Shown piece by piece: positions 1 through 8,734 of a stretch of 64,000 nucleotides of DNA. The stretch comes from Nitratireductor sp. B36. Lineage in GTDB: Bacteria; Pseudomonadota; Alphaproteobacteria; Rhizobiales; Rhizobiaceae. The notes beneath the pieces were generated by a model. It worked only from the letters and a program-made list of their open reading frames with translations. It made no database searches and was not told the origin of the DNA. The stretch's first letter is position 1, and every line of letters begins with the position of its first letter. The position numbers and the translations under genes are program-made. The stretch is taken from positions 1 to 64,000 of the forward strand of contig NZ_JACKZY010000004.1 in NCBI RefSeq assembly GCF_020833685.1, read 5' to 3'.

Positions 1-39
1 CCAGCCCCCCCGGGTAGCCTCACGCCAGCTTCATTCAAC

Positions 40-617
40 CACGTGCAACAGTGAATTGCTCACCTTGTGCTCGATCCCCCGTGCCTCCACGGCCAGGGGC
101 AGCTGTAAGACAAATGATTCCGAACAAACGAATCGCGAAGGCCCACCGTTGAATGTGTTGATGAAGCCGTATTGCGCGGGTTTGCCGAGCCCGGTGTCGT
201 GCCACTCGACACCACGACGCCGTTGCCAAACGAGGATGGCACTCGATGTCAGTTCCGACCCATTGTCGCTGACCACCATGCAGCATAGCCGCGCTGTTCT
301 GCGATGGCATCCAGTTCCTGAGCCACGCTTTCGCCCGACAGCGCGTTGTCGATGATCGTTGCCCGTCACGCGTGGCGGAAGCTTTCGATAACGCACAGGA
401 TACGGAAGCGTCGTTCGTCAAAACGCGTACAGGACACAAAGTCGAGTGACTATCTCTGGTTCCCTTCTTCCGGGATCGCCATGGATCCCCGTGGGCCCAA
501 GCCCCGCTTACGGATGCCGGGTTTGCAGCAAAGAACAACCGCCGACATAGCGGCTTGGTATTCGTTCAAGATACCGATGTTCTGTTCTTCCGAGAATAGC
601 GAGCGCTTGATGAACTG
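40..617 (-). pseudogene. IS3-family transposase remnant, orfA start joined to orfB
   Basis: Reading the minus strand from about 614, the frame begins with an orfA-like helix-turn-helix start (SLFSEEQNIGIL) and passes after about 26 codons directly into orfB-type sequence (KRGLGPRGSMAIPEEGNQR), so the rest of orfA and the start of orfB are missing. The frame is broken by TAG at 450-452, where the family normally has Trp before SLDFVS, and by TGA at 366-368. Around 290 the reading frame shifts, and the catalytic DDE core resumes as VVSDNGSELTSSAIL with the downstream motif FINTFNGGPSRF. This is a dead IS3-type element. No inverted repeats or target duplication could be fixed. Family assignment comes from these motifs and is fairly sure. 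Confidence 0.8.
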
Positions 618-708
618 TCTCCTTCATTGAGGAACAGGCTTGCGCATAATCGAGAACATCTCAGGCGAGCAGGTCATAAGCGTCCGCGCCCGGCGCTGTC
701 CGCACTGC

Positions 709-1500
709 CTAGAAAGACAAAGGCTCCCGCGCCCGGCCCGCGCCATCGTCTTCCCTCCAGCCCAAAGCATGTGAGAGCCGCGATGCCGACATCGTGGTCA
801 GCCGGATAATGTGTTCAAGTTCAGATTCCTGAATCCTGAACGCCGGAGCTACCACGTGCACCGTTGCGACCACTGAATTGTCCAGAGTAAAGACGGGGGC
901 GGCGCACGATACCTGATGGTCGCTGACCTCACCGCGGCTGACACAATAACCCTGGCGGCGAATCCGTGTGAGCTCGGCAAGAATGGCTTTGCGGGAGCGT
1001 GGCGTGTTTGCAGTAAGCGCGGCGGGTCTCAAGGGAACGCATTTATCGATGAACGCCTGTGGCTGGAAGGCCAACAGACACTTGGGCGAACCTGCATAGA
1101 GAGGACGACGGCGTCCCACATTCGCGTGCACCCTCAGGTCCCGCGAAGGCTCGGCCTTCGCGACGCACAAGGCTTCCATGCCATCGATCGTCCTCAGCTG
1201 CACGGTCTCGTTCACCCGCTGGCACAGTTCTTCGAGAATGGGCGTTGCCAGGCGGATCATATCAGTTTGCGAGCTGGCGGTGATTCCCAGAACCAGCATG
1301 GCATCGCCCAGGCCATAAGCGCCGTCTTTCGTCCGCTTTACGATCTGACGCTGTTCCATTGTATGCAACAATCTATAGGCGCGTGACTTGTTGAGCCCTG
1401 TTTTTCGGGCGAGATCCGTCACGCCGATGTTCGGCTTTCGGGCCACTTCCATAAGAAGGTCCAATGCCTTATCAACTGATTCTACTATATAATTTTGCAT
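709..1500 (-). CDS. IclR-family transcriptional regulator
   Basis: The 263-residue protein has the usual two-domain IclR layout. Residues about 10-66 form the winged helix (IGVTDLARKTGLNKSRAYRLL, with wing VKRTKDGAYGLG), and about 80-250 form the GAF-like effector domain, including QLRTIDGMEALCVAK and the QGYCVSRGEVSDHQVSCAAPVF stretch typical of the ligand pocket. It is transcribed away from the peptide-type ABC operon that starts at 1683, so it is the obvious candidate regulator of that operon. The ligand cannot be read from the sequence. The ATG at 1500 is kept because the helix-turn-helix starts soon after it. Confidence 0.88.
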   Translation of the reverse strand: MQNYIVESVDKALDLLMEVARKPNIGVTDLARKTGLNKSRAYRLLHTMEQRQIVKRTKDGAYGLGDAMLVLGITASSQTDMIRLATPILEELCQRVNETVQLRTIDGMEALCVAKAEPSRDLRVHANVGRRRPLYAGSPKCLLAFQPQAFIDKCVPLRPAALTANTPRSRKAILAELTRIRRQGYCVSRGEVSDHQVSCAAPVFTLDNSVVATVHVVAPAFRIQESELEHIIRLTTMSASRLSHALGWREDDGAGRAREPLSF

Positions 1501-1682
1501 AGCGCTCTTAATCGAAGTCGATCTCTTTCAGGGTATTTTATGCGTTTTATCTGACGAAACAAGTGCAGAATAAGTTTGACAGCCTCGTTTGCTCGACTGT
1601 TTACTCAGGCCTGTTGAAGAACACGAAGTTCAAAAAATCGCGGCCGGTCGAAGGCCACCGCGAAACAACCAGGGGGAAGAGA
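1501..1682. promoter_or_regulatory. Divergent IclR / ABC operon control region
   Basis: This 182-bp spacer separates the IclR gene from the substrate-binding protein gene. A plausible sigma-70 promoter toward the ABC operon is TTGACA at 1576-1581 with GTTTAC at 1599-1604 (17-bp spacing). A short inverted repeat, TTGAA...TTCAA enclosing GAAC...GTTC, lies near 1616-1635 and could bind the regulator. AGGGGGAAGA at about 1671-1680 is the ribosome binding site for the TTG start at 1683. The operator proposal is inference. Confidence 0.35.
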
Positions 1683-3266
1683 TTGACCAAATTCATGACC
1701 CGGCGGAGTTTTCATGCCTCGGTGATTGCGCTGATCGCTGCTGGCGCCATTCCCGCATCCGCTCAGGAGGCCGCGCTTTCAATCGGCATGGCCGCGCCCA
1801 TCACCTCGCTTGATCCGCATGAGGATTCCAACTCACCGAACAACGCCACCAGCCGCCACATCTGGGACAGTCTGATCAATCGCGGCGGCTCGGCGGAAAA
1901 CAAACCCCAGCTCGCAACGGAGTGGGAGGTCGTCGACGACACGCACTGGCGTTTCAAGCTTCGCGAGGGTGTTACCTTTCACGACGGCTCATCCTTTGAC
2001 GCTGAGGACGTCGTGGTTTCGCTCATCAGAGCCCGCGACAAGGAGAGCCAGGCCTTTGCCTCCTACACCCGCAACATCGCCAACGTGACTGCCGAAGACG
2101 ACCACACCGTCGTGGTCGAAACGACGGTCCCGGATCCGATGATCCTGAATTCGCTCAGCCGCATTCGCATTATCAGCTCGGAATTTGCCGACGCACCGGT
2201 TTCCGATTTTGAGAACGGTCCCGCGGCAGTTGGTACGGGCCCCTTCAAACTGGTCTCCTACACACCGGGGGACCGGATCGAACTGGAGCGGAATGAGGAT
2301 TACTTCGCCGGCCCGGCGGACTGGTCCCGTGTGACCCTGCGGCTTGTACCCGACGATGGTGGCCGTCTCGCGTCCCTTCTGGCCGGGGATCTGGATCTGA
2401 TCGAGAACCTTCCTGCAGAGGGTGTGGCGCGGGTCGAGTCCAATGATGATCTGAAAATCATCCGCGGTCAGTCCACCCGCCTCGTTTATCTTGGTATGGA
2501 TGTTTCGCGCGATCAAACACCCTTTGCCACCGCAAAGGATGGGTCGCCACTGGACAGCAACCCCTTCAAGGATGCTCGCGTACGCAAGGCGCTGCTGATG
2601 GCGATGAACCGCGAGGCCATCGTTGATCGTGTCATGCAGAAGAACGGCACGGTTGCCCATCAATTCGTTGCCGAGGGCTTTTTCGGACATTCCGACGAGG
2701 TTGAGGAGGTCGGCTACGACCCGGAGGCTGCGAAGGCCTTGCTTGCCGAAGCTGGTTATCCAGACGGTTTTGCCCTTACCATTCACGGCCCGTCCGGACG
2801 TTATGTGAATGACAGCGAAGTCTTGCAGGCCGCAGGCCAGATGTTCTCGCGCATCGGCATCGACACCAAGGTGGAAGTGATGCCCTGGTCGGTTTATTCA
2901 GGCAAATATTCCGATGGTGAGTATTCGCTCTTCCTTGGCTCCTGGGGCGTGAACACCGGAGAAGTCTCCAATCCGGCGCTGGCTCTTGTGGCAGCACGGA
3001 ACGCTGACAAGGGCACCGGACGCTACAATGGCGGAGGCATCGATGTTCCCGCGATCAATGAGCTTCTGGATCAGGCGACGTCCACGCTCGATGAAGAGGC
3101 AAGAGAGCCTCTCCTTCAGAAAGTCTCGGCGGCGACGTTCAACGATGTCTGGCTGTTGCCGATGCACTACGAGAATGTGGTGATGGGTGCGAAGAACGGC
3201 ATCGAGTTCAAACCGCGCGGGGACAAATACACGCTCGCTTATGAAGTGCACAAAGCAGGCGAGTGA
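1683..3266 (+). CDS. ABC transporter substrate-binding protein, peptide family 5
   Basis: This is a periplasmic solute-binding protein of the DppA/OppA/glutathione-binding type, about 527 residues. A Sec signal peptide (MTRRSFHASVIALIAAGAIP followed by ASAQEA) precedes the mature domain. Family markers include TSLDPHEDSN, HIWDSLINRG, WRFKLREGVTFHDGSSFDAEDV and GTGPFKLVSYTPGDRIELERNEDY. I chose TTG at 1683 because AGGGGGAAGA sits 5-6 bases before it; ATG at 1695 is the alternative, and an open frame further upstream lacks support. It heads the operon with permeases and ATPases at 5850-9759. The substrate is probably a short peptide or a gamma-glutamyl compound, judged from the neighbouring gamma-glutamyltransferase. 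Confidence 0.88.
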   Translation: MTKFMTRRSFHASVIALIAAGAIPASAQEAALSIGMAAPITSLDPHEDSNSPNNATSRHIWDSLINRGGSAENKPQLATEWEVVDDTHWRFKLREGVTFHDGSSFDAEDVVVSLIRARDKESQAFASYTRNIANVTAEDDHTVVVETTVPDPMILNSLSRIRIISSEFADAPVSDFENGPAAVGTGPFKLVSYTPGDRIELERNEDYFAGPADWSRVTLRLVPDDGGRLASLLAGDLDLIENLPAEGVARVESNDDLKIIRGQSTRLVYLGMDVSRDQTPFATAKDGSPLDSNPFKDARVRKALLMAMNREAIVDRVMQKNGTVAHQFVAEGFFGHSDEVEEVGYDPEAAKALLAEAGYPDGFALTIHGPSGRYVNDSEVLQAAGQMFSRIGIDTKVEVMPWSVYSGKYSDGEYSLFLGSWGVNTGEVSNPALALVAARNADKGTGRYNGGGIDVPAINELLDQATSTLDEEAREPLLQKVSAATFNDVWLLPMHYENVVMGAKNGIEFKPRGDKYTLAYEVHKAGE

Positions 3267-3276
3267 CGCACACTTC

Positions 3277-3303
3277 GCGGGAGGCGCCTGGTTCGCCTCC
3301 CGC
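3277..3303 (+). promoter_or_regulatory. Intercistronic hairpin after binding-protein gene
   Basis: A perfect 10-bp inverted repeat, GCGGGAGGCG and CGCCTCCCGC with a 7-base loop, lies 10 bases after the stop codon of the binding-protein gene. It has no clear T-run. Such hairpins often protect the upstream message and lower readthrough, giving more binding protein than membrane components. Confidence 0.55.
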
Positions 3304-3366
3304 ATAGCTCTCCCATTATAGGGCGTTCCTTCGGGCCCGCCTGCATTAAACATCTCAGGAGTACAC

Positions 3367-4218
3367 ATGCAGGAGCTTGCATCCAGCGGTGCGGCTTTGC
3401 GCGCGCGCGCCATCTATGACTATGGTGAGACCGCAATCATAGCGTCCAGCATCGATCCCCGGTTCCACATGATGCTCTACGTCCCCCCGGCGGCGGCCGA
3501 GGGGAAAAAGGTCGATTTGCTCGTTGCCGTCCACGGAACCGGCCGAACCTCGGCTTTCGAGTTTCGTGACGGGTTCGCGGAATTCGGTCTTTACAATGAC
3601 TGCGCGATCCTGTGCCCGATCTTTCCGGTCAATGTGCGCGGTGATGGAGCGCGCTCGGGCTACAAGTACATGCAGGAAGGCGACATCCGTTACGACAAGG
3701 TTCTTTTGTCCATGGTCGAAGAGATGTCCGGGAAGTATGGGCAGGACTGGTCGAAGTTTGCGATTTTCGGCTATTCGGGTGGCGGTCATTTCGCGCACCG
3801 CTTCGCCATCCTCCATCCAGAAAAACTATGGGCTGCAAGCATCGGTGCACCTGGATCAGTGACGCTCCTCGATCCGGACCGCGATTGGTGGGTTGGCGTG
3901 CGGGACGTGGCCGAACGCTTCGGCAAACCCTTCGATGCATCAGCCCTCGCACGCGTCGCAGTTCACATGGTTGTCGGTGATGCAGATCTCGAAACCTGGG
4001 AGATCGCCCATGCACCCGGCTCGGCCTATTTCATGGAAGGCGCCAATGACGCCGGTGCCACCCGACCCGAACGGCTGCGCAGTCTCAAGGCTTCCTTCGA
4101 GGCGGCCGGGGTAAATGTGACTTTCGACCAGCTTCCGGGCGTGGCGCATGATCGGATGAAATGCATCGGCCATACGAAAGCTTTCCTGACCCGCACTCTC
4201 AAGGATATGCGCGCATGA
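3367..4218 (+). CDS. alpha/beta-hydrolase, esterase/peptidase-like
   Basis: The 283-residue cytoplasmic protein shows an alpha/beta-hydrolase core: LLVAVHGTGRTS (oxyanion-hole region), nucleophile elbow GYSGGG (Ser about residue 139), a likely acid in VGDADLETWE and a likely catalytic His in GVAHDRMK near residue 260. It resembles poly(3-hydroxybutyrate)-depolymerase-like or peptidase-like hydrolases and lacks a signal peptide. AGGAG at 3356-3360 sets the ATG at 3367. The stop overlaps the start of the gamma-glutamyltransferase gene (ATGA at 4215-4218), so the two are translationally coupled and probably act on the same imported compound. The substrate is unknown. Confidence 0.75.
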   Translation: MQELASSGAALRARAIYDYGETAIIASSIDPRFHMMLYVPPAAAEGKKVDLLVAVHGTGRTSAFEFRDGFAEFGLYNDCAILCPIFPVNVRGDGARSGYKYMQEGDIRYDKVLLSMVEEMSGKYGQDWSKFAIFGYSGGGHFAHRFAILHPEKLWAASIGAPGSVTLLDPDRDWWVGVRDVAERFGKPFDASALARVAVHMVVGDADLETWEIAHAPGSAYFMEGANDAGATRPERLRSLKASFEAAGVNVTFDQLPGVAHDRMKCIGHTKAFLTRTLKDMRA

Positions 4219-5828
4219 ACCGCAACGCTACGATTGTTGCTCCGCAACCAGAGGCAGTCGAGGCCGGCGCCGAAGTGCTGGAACGTGGCGGAAACGCCAT
4301 TGATGCGGCACTAGCATGTGCGTTCGTTCAGGGCGTTGTCGATCCGCAGATGTGCGGCATTGGCGGCTTCGGATCGATGCAGGTCTACATGCCGGATCGC
4401 GGCATCCACGAGATGCTGGAATTTTATGCGCTCGCCCCCTCCGCGGCGACACCCGATATGTGGCTCGACAAGCTTCTGGGCCAAAGCCGGGACGGGTTTG
4501 GCTTCATCCTTGAAAACAACATCTCCGAGATCGGCTATCTGGCCTGTTGCACCCCTGCTTCGCTCAAGGGATATGAGCGCGCCCTGAAAGATTACGGCAC
4601 CTGGGATTGGGGCGACCTCATTGCGCCAGCCATCAAATATGCCGAAGAGGGCTTCAAGATTCGGCCGCACATGCACTGGTACTGGACCAAGGACCAGACT
4701 GGTGACGGGCAGGTGAACACGCTGGACAAGCTGCGATATTCGCAAACCGGTCAGCGCGTCTATTTCCACAGCGACGGCAGACTTCGCGAGGTCGGCAACA
4801 TACTGACCAATCCTGATCTCGGGCGTACACTGCGACGGATCGCAGAAAGCGGCTCTTCAGACATATTCTATCACGGTGAGATCGCCGAGCAGATTGCGGC
4901 GGATTTCGCGGCCAATGGCGGATTGATCGCGATGGATGATCTCGCACAGTACGAAATCACCAAAGCAGCGCCGGTTTGGGGCAGCTACCGCGGTCGCCGG
5001 ATTGCCTCCAGCCCTCCGCCGGGTTCCGGCTTTCCCATGATCGAATTGCTGCACATTCTGGAAAACTTTGATCTCGCCGCGATGAAGCACGGCTCCACAG
5101 ACTATGTGCGCACGCTGTTCGAGGCGATGAAACGCATGACCATCGACAAGGACAAGCATATGGGCGACCCCGCCTATGTAGATGTTCCGGTGGAGGAGCT
5201 GCTGTCCAAGGAGCACGCTGCGGAACTCGCCGCGCAGATCAAGCGGGGAGAGCGCGCCAGCGTGGAACGGCTTGATATGTCGCAGCGGGACACCACGCAT
5301 ATCTCGGTGGTGGACAAGCAGGGCAATGCCGTGGCTTTGACCCATTCGCTGGGAAGCCCCTCCGGCGCCATCACGGAGGGGTTGGGCTTCATGTACAACG
5401 GCTTGATGAGCCGCTTTGATCCGCGACCGGGCAAGGCCGCATCGATTGCACCCCGCAAGCGCAGGGCGAGTTCAGCGGCACCGACGATCGTGTTTGAAGG
5501 CGACAGTCCCTCGATCGTCATTGGTGCACCCGGCGGCAGCTACATTGCGCCGACGGTTGCCCAGGGGATCATCAACATGATCGACTTCGACATGAACATC
5601 CATGCCGCGGTTTCCGCACCGCGTTTGGTCGGCGTGTCCAACAGCATAGACATCTGCAACCGCATCCGGCGTTCGGTGGCTGAAGAGCTGCGTGAGCAAG
5701 GCTATGAAGTGTTGCGCTCGCCACAAGCTTATGCGTTCGCCGCGCTGCATGGTATCCGGATAACGGACGGGGTCTCTTCCGGCGCTGCAGATCCGCAGCG
5801 TGACGGTATGGCGATCAGCGTCGACTGA
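4215..5828 (+). CDS. ggt: Gamma-glutamyltransferase, cytoplasmic type
   Basis: The 537-residue protein belongs to the self-cleaving Ntn-hydrolase gamma-glutamyltransferase/cephalosporin-acylase family. The large-subunit start is typical (AGAEVLERGGNAIDAALACA, VDPQMCGIGGFG). The processing site is in DTTHISVVDKQGNAVALTHS, with Thr360 the expected nucleophile, and a glycine-rich substrate loop IGAPGGSYI follows near residue 438. Unlike the periplasmic enterobacterial enzyme it has no signal peptide, so it should act on material after import. The start at 4215 overlaps the upstream stop; an in-frame ATG at 4161 inside the previous gene is rejected. It would hydrolyse gamma-glutamyl bonds of glutathione-like or gamma-glutamyl peptides. 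Confidence 0.9.
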   Translation: MNRNATIVAPQPEAVEAGAEVLERGGNAIDAALACAFVQGVVDPQMCGIGGFGSMQVYMPDRGIHEMLEFYALAPSAATPDMWLDKLLGQSRDGFGFILENNISEIGYLACCTPASLKGYERALKDYGTWDWGDLIAPAIKYAEEGFKIRPHMHWYWTKDQTGDGQVNTLDKLRYSQTGQRVYFHSDGRLREVGNILTNPDLGRTLRRIAESGSSDIFYHGEIAEQIAADFAANGGLIAMDDLAQYEITKAAPVWGSYRGRRIASSPPPGSGFPMIELLHILENFDLAAMKHGSTDYVRTLFEAMKRMTIDKDKHMGDPAYVDVPVEELLSKEHAAELAAQIKRGERASVERLDMSQRDTTHISVVDKQGNAVALTHSLGSPSGAITEGLGFMYNGLMSRFDPRPGKAASIAPRKRRASSAAPTIVFEGDSPSIVIGAPGGSYIAPTVAQGIINMIDFDMNIHAAVSAPRLVGVSNSIDICNRIRRSVAEELREQGYEVLRSPQAYAFAALHGIRITDGVSSGAADPQRDGMAISVD

Positions 5829-5849
5829 GCCGGAAAGCGACAACAAACC

Positions 5850-6824
5850 ATGGTCACCACCCTCATACGACGTATAATTCAGGCTGGGTTCGTCATTCTT
5901 GCGATGACGGTAATCGTTTTCCTTGGTGTGAACGTTATCGGCAACCCGGTCGACATTCTCATCAACCCCGACCTGAACCAGGCTGAGCGGCTGCGTGTGA
6001 TCGAGAGCCTGGGGCTGGACCGCCCGTTGTGGCAGCAATATCTGAGCTTCCTGCACGGTCTCACGGAAGGGAATTTCGGCAACAGCTTTGTCTATTCCAA
6101 GCCGGCGCTCGATGTGATTCTTGAGCGCTTGCCCGCGACGCTGGAGCTGGCGCTCTGTGCAATGGTGATCGCGATCGTCGTTGGCCTGCCTCTGGGGCTC
6201 TATGCCGGCCTTTATCCGAACCGGGTCTCCTCACGGGTTATCATGACCGGCTCCATTCTCGGCTTCTCGCTGCCCACCTTTTGGGTGGGGCTCATGCTGA
6301 TCCTGCTGTTTGCCGTCCAGCTCGGCTGGTTGCCGTCCAATGGGCGCGGCGAGACCGCAATGTTGTTTGGGGTTCGCTGGTCTTTGCTCACGTGGGATGG
6401 GCTCTCGCACCTGCTGCTGCCTGCATTGAACCTCGCCCTGTTCAAGACGTCGCTCATTCTCCGGCTTACCCGGGCGGGCGTGCAGGAGGTCATCATGCAG
6501 GATTACGTCAAGTTCGCCCGCGCCAAGGGTTTGCGGGAAAACCGCATCATTCTGGTGCACATACTGAAGAACCTGATGATACCTGTCGTAACGATCATCG
6601 GACTGGAGTTTGGCTCTTTGATCGCGTTCTCCGTGGTGACCGAGAGCATATTTGGCTGGCCGGGCATGGGGAAGCTCATCATCGACAGCATCAACCTGCT
6701 CGATCGCCCGGTAATCGTCGCTTACCTGATGATGATGGTGGTGCTCTTTGTCTCGCTGAATTTCATCATTGATGTCTGTTATACACTGCTGGACCCGCGG
6801 GTTCGGCTGGATGGCAAAGGCTGA
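5850..6824 (+). CDS. ABC transporter permease, DppB type
   Basis: This 324-residue inner-membrane protein has about six transmembrane helices. It starts with LIRRIIQAGFVILAMTVIVF, has the GLDRPLWQQYLSFLHG region of DppB/GsiC proteins, and carries the EAA-type loop (FARAKGLRENRIILVHILKNL) that contacts the ATPases. It pairs with the DppC-type permease that begins 6 bases later. It should form half of the channel for the peptide or gamma-glutamyl substrate delivered by the binding protein at 1683. Confidence 0.92.
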   Translation: MVTTLIRRIIQAGFVILAMTVIVFLGVNVIGNPVDILINPDLNQAERLRVIESLGLDRPLWQQYLSFLHGLTEGNFGNSFVYSKPALDVILERLPATLELALCAMVIAIVVGLPLGLYAGLYPNRVSSRVIMTGSILGFSLPTFWVGLMLILLFAVQLGWLPSNGRGETAMLFGVRWSLLTWDGLSHLLLPALNLALFKTSLILRLTRAGVQEVIMQDYVKFARAKGLRENRIILVHILKNLMIPVVTIIGLEFGSLIAFSVVTESIFGWPGMGKLIIDSINLLDRPVIVAYLMMMVVLFVSLNFIIDVCYTLLDPRVRLDGKG

Positions 6825-6830
6825 AGCGCC

Positions 6831-7763
6831 ATGGAGTCGAAAATCGCCACTGAAGCTGAAAGCCCCACTGCACAGACTGGTCAGCGCCCGATCAGCAGGC
6901 GTATCTGGCCCGCGCTGCGTCACTTCTTCTCGTCGCCGGCGGCACTTGTCGGATGCATCGGTTTGGTTGTCGTGCTGTTCACCGCCATCTTCGCGCCGTG
7001 GATCGCTCCCCAGAACCCCTATGATCTGCTGCAACTCGACATTATGGACAGTCGTCTGCCCCCCGGTTCGGAGAGTTTCTCAGGTGTGCCCTATCTGTTG
7101 GGAACCGACGGCCAGGGCCGCGATATCCTTTCCGGCATCATGTACGGGCTGCGCACCTCCCTGATCGTCGGCATTGCGTCGGCATTCGCGGCCGCACTTA
7201 TCGGCACCACTTTGGGGCTCATGGCTGCTTATCTTGGGGGACGTACCGAGAATTTCATGATGCGCCTGGTGGATCTGCAATTGTCCTTCCCCACCATTCT
7301 CATGGCGCTGATGGTGCTTGCGATCCTGGGCAATGGCGTGACGAATGTCGTATTGGCAATCATCGTCGCGGAATGGGCGACCTATGCCCGCACGGCGCGT
7401 GGGACGGCGCTGGTAGAACGGGAGAAGGAATACATCGATGCGGCGCGCTGCTTGCGCGTTCCCGGTCGTCGCGTGCTCTTGCGCCACCTTCTGCCCAACT
7501 GTCTTGCCCCGATCATCGTGATCGCCACCATGCAGGTCGCCCGCGCCATCGGGCTTGAAGCGACCCTTTCCTTTCTGGGGCTGGGCGCATCAGTCACCCA
7601 ACCCTCCTTGGGAATGCTGATCTCCAACGGGTACCAGTATCTTCTCTCTGGTCTCTACTGGATCAGTTTTTACCCTGGCATCGCCCTGCTCATCACGATC
7701 GTATCCATCAATCTGGTGGGTGATCGGCTTCGCGATGTGCTCAATCCGAGGAATGCCCGATGA
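6831..7763 (+). CDS. ABC transporter permease, DppC type
   Basis: This 310-residue permease has a cytoplasmic N-terminal extension, a first helix around residues 40-60 (LVGCIGLVVVLFTAIFAPWI), the family motif LLGTDGQGRDILSGIMYGLR, and an EAA loop (AARCLRVPGRRVLLRHLLPN). It completes the channel with the preceding DppB-type protein. Its stop overlaps the next ATPase start (ATGA at 7760-7763), which indicates coupled translation within the operon. Confidence 0.92.
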   Translation: MESKIATEAESPTAQTGQRPISRRIWPALRHFFSSPAALVGCIGLVVVLFTAIFAPWIAPQNPYDLLQLDIMDSRLPPGSESFSGVPYLLGTDGQGRDILSGIMYGLRTSLIVGIASAFAAALIGTTLGLMAAYLGGRTENFMMRLVDLQLSFPTILMALMVLAILGNGVTNVVLAIIVAEWATYARTARGTALVEREKEYIDAARCLRVPGRRVLLRHLLPNCLAPIIVIATMQVARAIGLEATLSFLGLGASVTQPSLGMLISNGYQYLLSGLYWISFYPGIALLITIVSINLVGDRLRDVLNPRNAR

Positions 7764-8734
7764 CCGCGCTGCTTGAAGTTCGCAACCTCGTCACCGAATT
7801 TCCCGGTGAGGCGGGAAACGGCCTGCGCGCGGTGGATGACGTGTCGTTTCGTCTGGGGCGCGGTGAGGTGCTGGGGCTGGTGGGCGAGAGTGGTTCCGGC
7901 AAAAGCGTCACGGGGTTTTCCATCATGGGGCTGGTGGACTGGCCTGGGCGTGTGACGGGCGGGCAGATCCTGTTTGATGGTGAGGATATCGCCAATGCTG
8001 ACGCGGAAACCCGCCGTTCCCTTAGGGGCCGACGTATCGCCATGGTGTTCCAGGATCCCATGATGACGCTCAATCCCGTTTTGCGGATCGGCACGCAGAT
8101 GACCGAGGCATTGCATGCCCATGAACGCATGAGCAGCGCGGCTGCGCGTGAGCGGGCCCGTGATGCGCTGGGGCTTGTGGGTATACCCAGTCCGGAGGAA
8201 CGCCTGGACGCCTATCCTCACCAGTTCTCGGGCGGTATGCGTCAGCGCGTGGCGATCGCGATTGCACTGCTTCATCGACCCGATCTCATCATCGCGGATG
8301 AGCCGACCACCGCGCTCGACGTCACCATCCAGGCACAGATCATTTCCGAGTTCCAGAAATTGACGGAAGATCAGGGGACGGCGGTCATCTGGATCACCCA
8401 CGATCTCGCAATCGTTTCCGGTCTCGCTGATCGCATTGCGGTCATGTATGGCGGCCGCATTGTGGAGACGGGCAATATCGAAGATGTACTGGTCGCGCCC
8501 AAACATCCTTACACGCACGGTTTGATCCGCTCTGTGCCTTCACAAAACAGTCGCGGCCACAGATTGGCGCAAATTCCCGGGGTGACACCAAGCCTCGCGC
8601 GGATGCCCGAAGGATGCGCGTTCCGCACCCGTTGTGAGCGCGCAACAGACGCCTGCACCGCGCGGCCGGGACGCTTTGGGGACGTGCTGGCCTACCACCG
8701 CTGCTTTCATCCCCACGAGGAGGCTTTGGTATGA
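7760..8734 (+). CDS. ABC transporter ATPase, DppD type
   Basis: This 324-residue nucleotide-binding protein has Walker A GESGSGKS near residue 40, Q-loop FQDPMMTLNP, signature FSGGMRQRV, Walker B DLIIADEPTTALD and H-loop THDLAI. The C-terminal oligopeptide-transporter extension has the cysteine-containing stretch GCAFRTRCERATDACTARPG seen in DppD/OppD proteins. It should pair with the DppF-type ATPase whose start overlaps its stop by ATGA at 8731-8734. Confidence 0.92.
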   Translation: MTALLEVRNLVTEFPGEAGNGLRAVDDVSFRLGRGEVLGLVGESGSGKSVTGFSIMGLVDWPGRVTGGQILFDGEDIANADAETRRSLRGRRIAMVFQDPMMTLNPVLRIGTQMTEALHAHERMSSAAARERARDALGLVGIPSPEERLDAYPHQFSGGMRQRVAIAIALLHRPDLIIADEPTTALDVTIQAQIISEFQKLTEDQGTAVIWITHDLAIVSGLADRIAVMYGGRIVETGNIEDVLVAPKHPYTHGLIRSVPSQNSRGHRLAQIPGVTPSLARMPEGCAFRTRCERATDACTARPGRFGDVLAYHRCFHPHEEALV

